Shown: positions 41,511-50,404, counted from the stretch's first letter. The stretch: DNA of 64,000 nucleotides from a candidate division KSB1 bacterium (GCA_016214895.1 JACRMR010000020.1:105812-169811), one strand, 5' to 3'. A program made the numbers and translations. Notes: generated by a model from the letters alone, not told the origin.

Positions 41511-42863
41511 TCAGGCCACGGGCTGCCACTCCACCTCTTTGGTCATGCGGGCCAACGATTTTTGGAAGATGCTCAAGCCTTCTTGCACTTCGCTGGGACT
41601 GATGGTGAGCGGCGGACGGAATCGCACGGAGCGAATTCCGCACGGCAGGAGAACGACGCCTGCTTCGTAGAAATCCCGGCGCATATGATCGCGCACGGCC
41701 GGGGTCGGCAGATCAAACGCGCACATCAGGCCTTTCCCGCGCACGTTTGAGATGAGATGCGGGAACTCTTCTTCGAGCCTCTGCAAACCGTTGTGCAAGA
41801 GGTCGCCGGTCTTCGTCGCGTTCTCCAGCAGCTTCTCTTCCTGAATGATTTCCAGATAGAGCTTGAAGCGGTACATGTCGATCAGATTTCCGCCCCACGT
41901 GGAATTCAGACGACTCCCGACGTGGAAGCAGTTGTCCGGGATATCGTCGATTCGCGGTCCGCAGAGGAAGCCGCAGACCTGCGACTTTTTGCCGAACGCC
42001 AGCATGTCGGGCTGCACGTCCGCATGCTGATGGGACCACCACTTGCCGGTCAACCCGACGCCGGCCTGGACTTCGTCCACAATGAACATCGCGTCGTTTT
42101 CGTTGCAGAGTCGGCGCAATTCTTTCATGAACTCGGGCCGGAAGTGATTGTCGCCACCCTCACCCTGAATCGGTTCGATGATGATGGCACAGACTTCGTC
42201 ACGGTTGTCGAGAAACGCCGTTTTGATTTGGGCGATGGCGATTTTTTCGCGGTTCTCAACATCTTCGAGATTGCCCTCCGTCAGCGGGAACTTGACTTTG
42301 GGGCTGATGATGCGCGGCCAGTCGAACTTCGCGAAGTACTTGTACTTGTTCGGATCGGCGGTGTTGGTCATCGACATCGTGTAGCCCGTCCGGCCGTGGA
42401 AGGCTTCCTCGAAGTGGATGACCTTGTTGCCGATCTCGCGGCGGTAACCCTTCGCGAGATTCTTGCGTACCTTCCAGTCCATCGCGGCCTTGATGGCGTT
42501 TTCGACACCCAGCGCGCCCCCCGCGACATAGAAGGAGTACTTCATGTACGGCGGCACGGCGCTGCGGTGAAACGTGTCAACGAATTCGGCCATCTCCACG
42601 GTGTAGAGATCGGAGTTCGTGATGTTGTTGACCGCGAGTCGGCCGAGTTTCTGAATCATCTCCGGCGTAGTCAGCTTCGGATGATTGAATCCGACCGGCG
42701 ATGACGCGAAGAAGCTGAAGAAGTCAAGGTATTTGCGACCGGTGCGCAGATCGTAGAAGTAGGAACCCTGCGACTTCTCCAGATCGAAGACGAGCTCGAA
42801 CCCATCGGCGAGCATATACTTGCCGAGGGTCGCATGAACATTATGTGGCGTGATGTGAGTCAT
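41511..42863 (-). CDS. lat: L-lysine 6-aminotransferase
   Basis: A 450-residue class-III PLP aminotransferase that moves the epsilon-amino group of lysine to 2-oxoglutarate, giving 2-aminoadipate semialdehyde. It has the LAT-type segment AFGKKSQVCG (PLP Lys292), FIVDEVQAGVG, EAFHGRTGYTMSMTNT and GGALGVENAIKAAMDWK. The preserved GKKSQVCG string favours lysine 6-aminotransferase over ornithine or GABA enzymes. ATG at 42863 has GAGGAG about 9 nt upstream. The aldehyde dehydrogenase at 48667 could oxidise its product. Confidence 0.9.
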   Translation of the reverse strand: MTHITPHNVHATLGKYMLADGFELVFDLEKSQGSYFYDLRTGRKYLDFFSFFASSPVGFNHPKLTTPEMIQKLGRLAVNNITNSDLYTVEMAEFVDTFHRSAVPPYMKYSFYVAGGALGVENAIKAAMDWKVRKNLAKGYRREIGNKVIHFEEAFHGRTGYTMSMTNTADPNKYKYFAKFDWPRIISPKVKFPLTEGNLEDVENREKIAIAQIKTAFLDNRDEVCAIIIEPIQGEGGDNHFRPEFMKELRRLCNENDAMFIVDEVQAGVGLTGKWWSHQHADVQPDMLAFGKKSQVCGFLCGPRIDDIPDNCFHVGSRLNSTWGGNLIDMYRFKLYLEIIQEEKLLENATKTGDLLHNGLQRLEEEFPHLISNVRGKGLMCAFDLPTPAVRDHMRRDFYEAGVVLLPCGIRSVRFRPPLTISPSEVQEGLSIFQKSLARMTKEVEWQPVA

Positions 42864-43049
42864 GGTAAACTCTCCTCTATGGCTATGGTGATCCTGGCGA
42901 TGACGTGTTGCACAAATTCGGACATAAGTCATCGCGGCGGGTCACAAGAGCCTGTCTGCCGTTGCGCAAACTGGTGGAGATTGGTCAGACTCAGCATGGT
43001 ATCACTTTCTCCCCCGTCCGCCGGGGAGATCACGGAGGTTTCATCTATC

Positions 43050-43925
43050 TCAGGCGGTCAGGAATTTCTGGATAATCGCTCGGGTCTCCGCTTCGGCATC
43101 GAGCATCGGATATTCGCCGGCATCCACGCGATGCAGTTCGGCGGCGGTGCTCAATTCCGTGTCCGCCCCGGTTGCGAGTGCCGCGTCCCGGCTACCGATA
43201 ATCGCGAGCTTGTGCCCCGGGAATTCACGCCACACGGCACGATGCGCGGCGGCACGATCGTCAAACGCGGCGCGGGCCCGCTTGATCTCGGATGGACCAG
43301 GGGCAGCACCCGAGCCCAATAGCAGCTCCTCAAAGAATGGCGTCCATGTGGCGGCGCACGTGGCGCTCATATTTTGCGCGACATACCGACTCAGTGCCGT
43401 GGCCGACCAGCGCCCACCGCCAAACCACGATGCAATTCGCGCGCCCAATGATCGGGGGACCGGTGTCCACGGTGATGGTTGAATCAGCGCAAGTCGCCTG
43501 ACCCGACCAGGATGTCGTCCCATGAACTCGAGGCCGATGGCGGCTCCCATGCCGTGTCCAACCAGATCGAACTCGGCGACACGTTGCGTCGCCAGCATGT
43601 CGAACAACCACTGACGGCAACGCTCCGCTGACCACTCGAACGGTTGGCTCGCGAACGCTGACCGCGAACGCCCCCAGCCGGGCAAGTCGGGTGCGATCAC
43701 CAACCGCTCGCGCGAGATTCCTGTGAGCAGCGGCCGCCACAGGAATGAGGCGCCGGGAATTCCGTGCAGGAAGACGGCGGGAAACGCATCCAACCGGCCT
43801 TCGATGATTGCGAATGTCCGCACCCCGCCCGCGGCAAATTCCTGATGGTCCAGTTCATCCGCTTCAAACCAGGCGCGGGGACGAACCGGATGGGACGAGC
43901 TTCCGGCAGGAAACGCTTCGCTCAA
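43050..43925 (-). CDS. alpha/beta-hydrolase fold protein lacking catalytic Ser and His
   Basis: A 291-residue alpha/beta-hydrolase fold protein with an intact scaffold: FLHGIPGASFLWRPLL (oxyanion region), APDLPGWGRS, and the nucleophile elbow as GHGMG (residues 123-127) where the family has GHSMG. The base position reads AGEYPML, with Glu271 in place of His. The acid Asp247 (GSRDAAL) remains. Both changes are clear in the DNA (GGC and GAA codons). It therefore should not be a standard serine hydrolase. It lies 6 nt after a DinB gene. Confidence 0.85.
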   Translation of the reverse strand: MSEAFPAGSSSHPVRPRAWFEADELDHQEFAAGGVRTFAIIEGRLDAFPAVFLHGIPGASFLWRPLLTGISRERLVIAPDLPGWGRSRSAFASQPFEWSAERCRQWLFDMLATQRVAEFDLVGHGMGAAIGLEFMGRHPGRVRRLALIQPSPWTPVPRSLGARIASWFGGGRWSATALSRYVAQNMSATCAATWTPFFEELLLGSGAAPGPSEIKRARAAFDDRAAAHRAVWREFPGHKLAIIGSRDAALATGADTELSTAAELHRVDAGEYPMLDAEAETRAIIQKFLTA

Positions 43926-43931
43926 TGCAAA

Positions 43932-44393
43932 TTATGGCTGGTAATCGTAAATCATGACCGGCGCGATCCCCAGCATGCGCAGGTATGCCGTGAGCTGTCC
44001 GCGATGGTGCCAGTGCTCGTCGTACATGAAATTGGCGAACTGTGCGCCGGTGAATTTTTCACCCCACGCCGTGATCTCTTTATCCAGCTGGGCATCAGTC
44101 ACGTTCGCCCAATCGGTCCAGAATTTCGCCTCGCAATCGGCCATGTACTTGAGCGCGTCAGCTTTGCTCTTCAGCGGCACATCATCGGAGAACTTCGATT
44201 CGCCCGCGACGAGCGTGGCAATCGTGTCCGGCAGCTGGCCGTACATATGCGATACGATTTCCGCGACACTGCGCGCACCCTCACCGGAACGAAAATCGAA
44301 TTTCTCGGTCGGGAACTGCTCCACGATCCGGCGCGTCACGCCCAGGACCATCCGCAGATAACCGAACTTCGCATCTAACATTTGCTTGTTCAT
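43932..44393 (-). CDS. DinB-family protein
   Basis: A 153-residue four-helix-bundle protein of the DinB/YfiT superfamily. The metal-binding histidines are likely in EIVSHMYGQL and the C-terminal DEHWHHRGQLTAYLRMLG. Members are thiol- or metal-dependent transferases, mostly uncharacterised. It is paired with the hydrolase-fold gene downstream. A second, more distant DinB-like gene lies at 45526. Confidence 0.88.
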   Translation of the reverse strand: MNKQMLDAKFGYLRMVLGVTRRIVEQFPTEKFDFRSGEGARSVAEIVSHMYGQLPDTIATLVAGESKFSDDVPLKSKADALKYMADCEAKFWTDWANVTDAQLDKEITAWGEKFTGAQFANFMYDEHWHHRGQLTAYLRMLGIAPVMIYDYQP

Positions 44394-44455
44394 CTTGAAC
44401 TCAATAGTTTAGGTATGAAATGGTTCAGCCAGTCCAACTCAATGGAACTCCGTCT

Positions 44456-44791
44456 TCACCGTCCCGGCACGGAGAACAGCAGGATGCCCCACACGACGAA
44501 TACCGCTCCGGCAATGCCCGCGCCGAACAGCCGCATATTGCCCTCCCGCGAGTGCGAGTAGCGGCGCGACTGATTGAATTTCAGGAAAGCCGTCACCGCC
44601 GCCAGCGCCGGCAGCACCAGCAGCGCCGCTCCCAGCACGAGGATGATTGGCAAAGATAGTTCCGCGAGCTGGCGCATCGTCCGATAGACGGGATTCGCGG
44701 CGAAGAGAATTCCGGCGAAATAGGCTGACCAAAGGACTCCCGGAACCAGCAGCTCCCACCAGATTGCGCGCGTGCCGCTGTGTCTTTTCAT
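44456..44791 (-). CDS. small integral membrane protein
   Basis: A 111-residue protein with membrane segments near residues 12-32, 45-68 and 88-108. No family recognised. The ATG directly follows the PIN gene stop (TGAATG), so translation is probably coupled. Confidence 0.65.
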   Translation of the reverse strand: MKRHSGTRAIWWELLVPGVLWSAYFAGILFAANPVYRTMRQLAELSLPIILVLGAALLVLPALAAVTAFLKFNQSRRYSHSREGNMRLFGAGIAGAVFVVWGILLFSVPGR

Positions 44792-45241
44792 TCAGGCGAA
44801 CAACGCCTCGAAGGGATTTTCCACCGTCAGCTCGCGGATCGCCGCGAAGCCGTTGGAATTGGCGGTGACGATGGTCCGCACGCCGTGTTCGAGCAGCGTG
44901 GCGGCGATCTGCGATTCTATGAATCTGCCGCGCTGAACCGGGTACTTCTCCATCAATCGCAAGGCGCGTTTGTAGGTCAGCGCATCGGCTTCCAGCACCT
45001 GCGGCTGCGGATACCTGGTCAGCCGTTCCAGTGCTTTCGCGACCTGCGCGGGGGCCAGCGGTTTGCGCACCCGTCGCGGATCGGTCAGAATCTCCGCCAG
45101 TTCCAGGAGGCTTGTTTCGCACACGCAGGCCAACCATTTGCCGCCGATGGCTTGTTCCAGGACATCGACGGCGCGTCCATGCAGCGGCGCGGCGGTGTCC
45201 AGTGCGTACAGGAGCACAGAGGTATCGAGTCCTTTGACCAT
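44792..45241 (-). CDS. PIN-domain protein (putative toxin, weakened active site)
   Basis: A 149-residue PIN domain, the ribonuclease fold of VapC toxins. The first acid is Asp6 in GLDTSVLLYALD and the second is in ETSLLELAEIL (Glu42/Glu47). The third position reads FIESQIAATLLEHG (Glu109 instead of Asp), and the final loop is TANSNGF, lacking the usual Asp. It could be a weakened or altered nuclease. It is 3 nt downstream of a small HTH gene that would be its antitoxin. Confidence 0.8.
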   Translation of the reverse strand: MVKGLDTSVLLYALDTAAPLHGRAVDVLEQAIGGKWLACVCETSLLELAEILTDPRRVRKPLAPAQVAKALERLTRYPQPQVLEADALTYKRALRLMEKYPVQRGRFIESQIAATLLEHGVRTIVTANSNGFAAIRELTVENPFEALFA

Positions 45242-45244
45242 CGG

Positions 45245-45529
45245 CTATCCTCGCAGCGGGTCGATCACACCGATTTCCTGCGCGAGCTTGACGAACTCCT
45301 TCAGTCCATGACGGGGCTTTGCCGGCTCGTGGTTCGCCTCTTTCCGTTGTTTGCGTCGGGCGTTCTGCGCCTGCTTGGCGATCAGAATCTCTGCGCTTTG
45401 CCGCGGGAATCGCCACAGCCGGCCGACTTTGAGGGCGGACAGTTTGCCGTCGCGCGCCATTTTCGTGGCGGTACTCACGCTGATTTTGAGCGTCCGCGCG
45501 ATCTCCGCCGTCGTGAGATAGTCGCTCAC
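45245..45529 (-). CDS. excisionase/MerR-type HTH protein, probable antitoxin of the PIN protein
   Basis: A 94-residue DNA-binding protein. Residues 1-50 form the excisionase-family HTH (YLTTAEIARTLKISVSTATKMARDGKL...RLWRFPRQ), and the C-terminal half is a basic linker (NARRKQRKEAN) with a helix that probably covers the toxin. HTH-PIN pairs of this order are common toxin-antitoxin modules. ATG overlaps the upstream DinB-like stop by ATGA. Confidence 0.8.
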   Translation of the reverse strand: MSDYLTTAEIARTLKISVSTATKMARDGKLSALKVGRLWRFPRQSAEILIAKQAQNARRKQRKEANHEPAKPRHGLKEFVKLAQEIGVIDPLRG

Positions 45530-46011
45530 ACCTTGATTCCCAGAGCCCGTTTCAGAATGGCGATCTGTCCGGCATGATACGTATCATGTTGCAGTACGCC
45601 GAGGTACAAATCCGCGCGCTTGAACTTGCGGGATGGCGCGGCCGGCTCGTCGAGCGTGTCGTCTGTGGCCGCCGCGAGCATCGCATCCCATTCCGACTGC
45701 GTGGCTTTCAGTTTCGCGACCGCGGCTTTCCACGCGCGTTCGGAAGAGTCCTTGATCCGCGGAAAATTCTCCGTCTTACTCACAGCCTTCCGGCTGCCGT
45801 GGATCCCGCGCAGCGGTCCGGCCTTCCAGGTTATCATGTGCAACACGAGTTCCCAGATCGAATGCGCGCCGTCAATCGGCTTGGCAATCGCATCCTTGGC
45901 TTTGACGTTTCGCAGCAGGGAAGCGACTCCCGGACCGTACCACGGACTGCCGGTAATTGTCTTGCGATAATAGGGTCGCAGTCGCTTGACTTGGGTGTGC
46001 TGTGCGGCCAT
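45526..46011 (-). CDS. DinB-superfamily protein
   Basis: A 161-residue helical protein. HSIWELVLHMITWK and the C-terminal GVLQHDTYHAGQIAILKRALG hold the three metal-type histidines of the DinB superfamily. Function unknown. It begins the short operon DinB - HTH - PIN - membrane protein. Confidence 0.85.
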   Translation of the reverse strand: MAAQHTQVKRLRPYYRKTITGSPWYGPGVASLLRNVKAKDAIAKPIDGAHSIWELVLHMITWKAGPLRGIHGSRKAVSKTENFPRIKDSSERAWKAAVAKLKATQSEWDAMLAAATDDTLDEPAAPSRKFKRADLYLGVLQHDTYHAGQIAILKRALGIKV

Positions 46012-46047
46012 TGCTGCCTCTTGCGAGTTAACCGGATGCGCCGAATT

Positions 46048-47589
46048 CTACAACTCGGCGCGCACGAAATAGAATCGACGGAGGTCTGTCGCGCCCGCGG
46101 CGATGACAAACTCGGTAGCGGTCACGCGGTCGAGAAACGTCCACAGGTCGGGATCCGCCAAGAGCTCCGTCGCGCTGAAGATCGCGTACGTTGCGGGGAC
46201 GGTTGGCAACCCGGCGACATTGGTATCCGGCGGCAACCAGCGCAGTCGCAGGCCATTGTCAACGCGGTTGCTGACGGTCAATTGCTGCACGGGACCCGGA
46301 GCGAGCATGGTTTCGCCGGGTTGTGGCCAGGCGGCGAGCCGCTCGTAAACGGTGTCGCACAGCTGCGTGGACAGCGCGATCATGGCAGCGGAATCGGGCG
46401 CGTTTGCCGCGCGCCACTGATTCAAGAGCGGCAGCGTCTGTTCAAACACGTAGCTTTCGAGCGGGAACGTGGTGAGATGAATCCCCCCGCCGCGCCCGTC
46501 ATTCAAGATGTACGTGTCGAGCGTGTCCTGCCAGCCGTCGAAGTGTTGCGCGAAAGTCCTGAGGCGCAGCCCCGCATCGGACAACGGCGCCGTCACAGGC
46601 CCGTTGACGAAGGACGGCGTGGAATGCGGCGCGAGCCAGAACGGAATCATGACGCCGTACTGCACAGCCATCGGGAATGCCCACATGGTCGTGAGCAGCG
46701 GATCTTCGTCCGGCAACACGCCTTCGATCACCAGCGCGGAAACACTGATGCGGCGGCAGATCGCTCCGGATGTGGAAATCCAACCGACCGGCAGTCCACC
46801 CTGCTGACCTTCGTATGGCAGCGGATAGGGATTGAAGGAACTCGTCGTGCGCAGATCGCGCATGACACCCGCGGCCATGAATTCGACGTCGAGCGTATCG
46901 GCGGCGGCAGCCGCTTCGATCAGTGCTTTCGCGCGATCGTGCCGATACACACCGATCCGACCCTGTGTGCTGCCCGCATACGACCAATTGGAGCGCACCA
47001 GCACTCCCGTCGGCGAGTCGGCGGCGTCGTAGCGAATATAGGAGTGCGTGTAGGTTTCGAACATCGCGGCGCCGCCCGCGGTGTCGATCACTCCATAGAT
47101 CGCCGGAGCGGTGTAGCCACCGACATTCGCAGAATCCAGAATGGTCTGGAACTCAGCGACTACGCGGCAAGTTTGCAGTGCCAGCTTGATAATCCAGCCG
47201 TCGTCATCGTCGCCCGCGATGGTGTCGGGCGTATTCCAATTGTTGGCGTCTTCGATGGCGAAGCCCGCGCGGTTCACGCCGCCCCACGCCTGCGTGGAAT
47301 CGCCCGCGTTGGTGATTGTAATATAATCCAGTGGCCCGTCATTGAAATAGACGATTTCCTGATCCTCGATGGAACGATCACGGTTCTTCCAGAGCAGCGG
47401 CCGGCCGGAAGCCGTCGCCGACCCCGCGATCACAGCCGTAGTGCAACCGCCCGGATCGATGAGATCGCTGTTTCGCTCGCGGAGCATTGCCTGCTGCCGG
47501 GACATGCCGAGACCGATCACCGCCGCCACGACCAGCGTGGCGCTGATGACGATCACTCGCGTCCGTAGTCTTGCACCGGGCAGTTGCAT
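46048..47589 (-). CDS. C45-like Ntn-hydrolase family protein
   Basis: A 513-residue protein with an N-terminal membrane anchor (residues about 10-28) and then GGCTTAVIAGSATASGRPLLWKNRD. In the C45 acyltransferase/peptidase family such a Cys (here Cys49) becomes the N-terminal nucleophile after self-cleavage. Downstream GGVNRAGFAIEDANNWN and RSNWSYAG fit that fold. The last 100 residues resemble a fibronectin-III-like domain. It may act in the periplasm; substrate unknown. Phospholipase-B-like is an alternative. Confidence 0.75.
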   Translation of the reverse strand: MQLPGARLRTRVIVISATLVVAAVIGLGMSRQQAMLRERNSDLIDPGGCTTAVIAGSATASGRPLLWKNRDRSIEDQEIVYFNDGPLDYITITNAGDSTQAWGGVNRAGFAIEDANNWNTPDTIAGDDDDGWIIKLALQTCRVVAEFQTILDSANVGGYTAPAIYGVIDTAGGAAMFETYTHSYIRYDAADSPTGVLVRSNWSYAGSTQGRIGVYRHDRAKALIEAAAAADTLDVEFMAAGVMRDLRTTSSFNPYPLPYEGQQGGLPVGWISTSGAICRRISVSALVIEGVLPDEDPLLTTMWAFPMAVQYGVMIPFWLAPHSTPSFVNGPVTAPLSDAGLRLRTFAQHFDGWQDTLDTYILNDGRGGGIHLTTFPLESYVFEQTLPLLNQWRAANAPDSAAMIALSTQLCDTVYERLAAWPQPGETMLAPGPVQQLTVSNRVDNGLRLRWLPPDTNVAGLPTVPATYAIFSATELLADPDLWTFLDRVTATEFVIAAGATDLRRFYFVRAEL

Positions 47590-47619
47590 CGAATTACTTG
47601 CTTTCCCTGACGTGGTTGG

Positions 47620-48135
47620 TTACAGATGGCGCGGTTTCACGGAGAATTTCTGGCCCAAAGCATCCGCGACTAACGAACGGTGACAGGCTTCAGGCTTCGC
47701 TTCCACACAGCACAGGCAGATGGCGAGCGGTCCACCCTGAGCGCGCCGCTCCTCGATGAACTCGACAATGCGCTTCAGGTTGGCGGCGCGCAGCACGGTC
47801 CGCTTGAATTGCGCGACGAATTCCGGCGCCAGGGCTTCGCGCGAGCGTTGGCCGACGCCGCTGTACTTGTCCGCCTCATACTGCTGCGCGCGGAGCGCAT
47901 CGGGCGTGGCCAACTCCAGCGCGTGATGGTACTCGATGCCCAGCTCCGCCAGCCGCTCCTGCAGATAGGTACTGTTTACGAAGCGGTACTCCGCGCCGCG
48001 CACTCCGCGTCGCGCCCTGATGTCCACGAAGACGTCGATTTTATGCTCGACAATCCGGTCGAAGAACTCGGCTTCGTTGCTCCCGTAAACTCCGATGGTG
48101 AACAAACGTAGCGTACCCGGAAGCTGAGCTTTCAT
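47620..48135 (-). CDS. DUF488-family protein
   Basis: A 171-residue cytoplasmic protein. LFTIGVYGSNEAEFFDRIVEHKI, VDIRARRGVRGAEYRFVN, and the C-terminal LCCVEAKPEACHRSLVADAL with CxxxxxxxCHR are hallmarks of DUF488. The function is not established for this family. It lies 30 nt downstream of an 85-residue gene. Confidence 0.88.
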   Translation of the reverse strand: MKAQLPGTLRLFTIGVYGSNEAEFFDRIVEHKIDVFVDIRARRGVRGAEYRFVNSTYLQERLAELGIEYHHALELATPDALRAQQYEADKYSGVGQRSREALAPEFVAQFKRTVLRAANLKRIVEFIEERRAQGGPLAICLCCVEAKPEACHRSLVADALGQKFSVKPRHL

Positions 48136-48165
48136 CGTGGCCTCCTCACCCGTAATCGCAGCCGG

Positions 48166-48423
48166 CTATTTGTGCGTCTTGTTCGTGGAGGGCTTGTGCG
48201 CGACCGCTTTCACTTCGTGGCCCTTCTGATCGTGGATCAGCTTGATGAACTTGGACCAGGTGATCGTTTTCTTGGGCGCGGCATGATGTCCGTCGAACCA
48301 GCGCAGACCGCCGCGTCCGATTTTCAGCCTGCCGAGCAGAACCTTGCCTTTGTAAACATGAAAATCCGCCGGAACGGTTCCGAGATCATGCTCGGGAATG
48401 TCGAAAGTAACTTTGTTGGGCAT
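48166..48423 (-). CDS. small hypothetical protein (85 aa)
   Basis: An 85-residue basic protein (MPNKVTFDIPEHDLGTVPADF) with a beta-rich first half (VYKGKVLLGRLKIGRGGLRWFDG) and a Lys/His-rich tail. No family is recognised. It stands alone with a plausible coding pattern and lies in line with the DUF488 gene. Confidence 0.6.
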   Translation of the reverse strand: MPNKVTFDIPEHDLGTVPADFHVYKGKVLLGRLKIGRGGLRWFDGHHAAPKKTITWSKFIKLIHDQKGHEVKAVAHKPSTNKTHK

Positions 48424-48494
48424 CTGCTTATTTTAGTTGTTTCACTCTGCTTCTCGTCGCGGCGGTCGTCCTCGGTCACTCGGAATCGACATTC

Positions 48495-48540
48495 GGGTCT
48501 CCCCCCAGTCTCTGGGGGGACCAAGGGGGGTCGGAGAGAA
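48495..48540. repeat. dispersed GC-rich hairpin repeat, minus orientation
   Basis: TCCCCCCAG (48500-48508) pairs with CTGGGGGGA (48512-48520). Read on the minus strand it shares CCGACCCCCC and GGGGGGAGACCCGA with the 120-nt unit at 5842, around a different loop. Confidence 0.65.
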
Positions 48541-48560
48541 TCTGCTCCCCAGATATTTGC

Positions 48561-48590
48561 CCCGTACGGCAGTTCACACCGCCATACGGG
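48561..48590 (-). terminator. probable terminator after the aldehyde dehydrogenase
   Basis: CCCGTACGGC (48561-48570) pairs with GCCATACGGG (48581-48590) with one G-U pair, 77 nt past the stop. T-tract weak. Confidence 0.5.
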
Positions 48591-48666
48591 AAGCCACATT
48601 CCATCGTGACTTAGTCGATCAGTCTGGCACCCGGCGCAGCCACCACGGGTCCAGCAACGATGCCGC

Positions 48667-50241
48667 TCAGTCGTCGATCTGCGCGCGCTGCATTTTGCCG
48701 GAGTAATCAACGTAGCAGGCTTTGGTCTCGGAATAGAATTCGTAGGCGCCCCAGCCGCCTTCGCGGTGGCCGTTGCCGGTGCCCTTCATGCCGCCGAACG
48801 GCATGTGAGCTTCCGCGCCGATGGTGGCGGCATTGACATAAGTCAAACCGGTTTCCAGATCGCGGAACGCGCGATAGGCCCGATTCACGTCCTGTGTGAA
48901 CACGGCGCTGGACAGGCCGAACTCGATATCATTCGCGACTTCAATCGCCTGATCGAAATTCTTGACCTTGATCACCGACACGACGGGGCCGAAGATCTCT
49001 TCCTGCGACGTGCGCATCTTGGGCTTGCAGCCGGTGAAGATCGTGGGTTGCAGGAAATGGCCGTTCTTATGCTCGGGCGTCGTCAGCCGCTTGCCGCCGT
49101 ACGCGAGCGTGGCACCATCCTGCTTGCCGATCTCAATGTAATCGAGGTCCGTTTTCAATTGCTCCGCCGACACCGCCGGCCCCATGGTCACGCCTTCGTC
49201 GTTGCCGTAGCCGATCTTCAGCTTCTTCGTCGCCTTGATAAATTTCTCGACGAACTCATCGTGAATGCCATCTTCGACGATCACGCGTGACGACGCCGTG
49301 CAGCGCTGCCCGGTCGTACCGAATCCCGCCCAGACACAGGCATCGACCGCCAGCTCGAGGTTGGCATCGTTGCAAATGAGCGTGCAGTTCTTGCCCCCCA
49401 GCTCCATGGCGAGTCGTTTCAGCCGCGGTCCGGCGAGTTCCGCGATCTTGCGGCCCACGCCGCACGAACCGGTGAATGACACGACCGGAGTGTCCGGGTG
49501 CTCGACGATGGCATTGCCGACTTTGGACCCGGAGCCGAACACGACGTTCACAACTTCCGGCGGGAAGCCGGCATCGAGCACGGCGTTGATGAGATTCCAG
49601 ACCGACAGCGGAGTAATTTCGGCGGGCTTAATCACGACCGTGTTGCCGCACATCAGCGCGGGGAACATCTTCCAGGTCGGAATCGCCATCGGGAAATTCC
49701 ACGGCGTCACCAGACCGCACACGCCGATCGGAAAGCGCATCGTCATGTTAAACTTATTGGGCAGTTCGCTCGGGACGGTCTTGCCGAATAACCGGTAACC
49801 TTCGCCGCAGGCGTACATAGCGGTATCGATCCCTTCCTGTACATCGCCGCGCGTTTCGAAGATCGGCTTGCCCATCTCACGCGTCATCTGCCAGGCATAC
49901 AGCTCTTTCCGCTCCTGCATGATATCGACGAGGCGGTAGAACATCTTCGCCTTGTGCGGCGGAGGAACGAGTCTCCACCACTGAAACGCCTTCTTCGCCG
50001 ATTTGACAGCCCTGTCAACGTCTTCCTTGGTCGAGCGCGGAAAGGTCCCGATCAGATCTTCGGTGTTCGCCGGGTTGCGATTTTCCGACACTTCGCCGCT
50101 GGAGCTATCGCACCACTTTCCCGCGATAAAGTTTTGGTAGGTCTTGGTGTCATGCTTAAACGGGTATTTGCCCTGCATTTTCCCGTTTGTCTTGGATTTG
50201 TCGGCTTTGGCAGCCGGTTTCTTGGTCACAGTCTCAGCCAT
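48667..50241 (-). CDS. aldehyde dehydrogenase (candidate 2-aminoadipate semialdehyde dehydrogenase)
   Basis: A 524-residue NAD(P)-dependent aldehyde dehydrogenase. It has VTPWNFPMAIP (Asn182), the general base in AMELGGKN (Glu280) and catalytic Cys314 in GQRCTASS. The first 25 residues are a Lys/Ala-rich extension. Substrate class cannot be fixed from sequence, but lat 6 kb away makes 2-aminoadipate semialdehyde, so a role in lysine breakdown is plausible. GGAG sits 10 nt before the ATG, and a promoter with a leader of about 130 nt lies upstream. Confidence 0.93.
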   Translation of the reverse strand: MAETVTKKPAAKADKSKTNGKMQGKYPFKHDTKTYQNFIAGKWCDSSSGEVSENRNPANTEDLIGTFPRSTKEDVDRAVKSAKKAFQWWRLVPPPHKAKMFYRLVDIMQERKELYAWQMTREMGKPIFETRGDVQEGIDTAMYACGEGYRLFGKTVPSELPNKFNMTMRFPIGVCGLVTPWNFPMAIPTWKMFPALMCGNTVVIKPAEITPLSVWNLINAVLDAGFPPEVVNVVFGSGSKVGNAIVEHPDTPVVSFTGSCGVGRKIAELAGPRLKRLAMELGGKNCTLICNDANLELAVDACVWAGFGTTGQRCTASSRVIVEDGIHDEFVEKFIKATKKLKIGYGNDEGVTMGPAVSAEQLKTDLDYIEIGKQDGATLAYGGKRLTTPEHKNGHFLQPTIFTGCKPKMRTSQEEIFGPVVSVIKVKNFDQAIEVANDIEFGLSSAVFTQDVNRAYRAFRDLETGLTYVNAATIGAEAHMPFGGMKGTGNGHREGGWGAYEFYSETKACYVDYSGKMQRAQIDD

Positions 50242-50375
50242 GGGAAAGAATCTCCGATTTTGGGTCTATGTAAAGGACCTTGTTGGACTCGGTATCATCG
50301 CTTTCGCTCGCCGGGTCAGCGGCCGGAAACCCGGCCTCATGGCGGACCTTCCGAACCGACTTAGCGAAACTCTAC

Positions 50376-50404
50376 AAGATACGAAACATAGGCGCAAACG
50401 TCAA
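50376..50404 (-). promoter_or_regulatory. sigma-70 promoter for the aldehyde dehydrogenase
   Basis: TTGACG (50399-50404) and TATCTT (50376-50381) have a 17-nt spacer on the minus strand. Confidence 0.65.
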
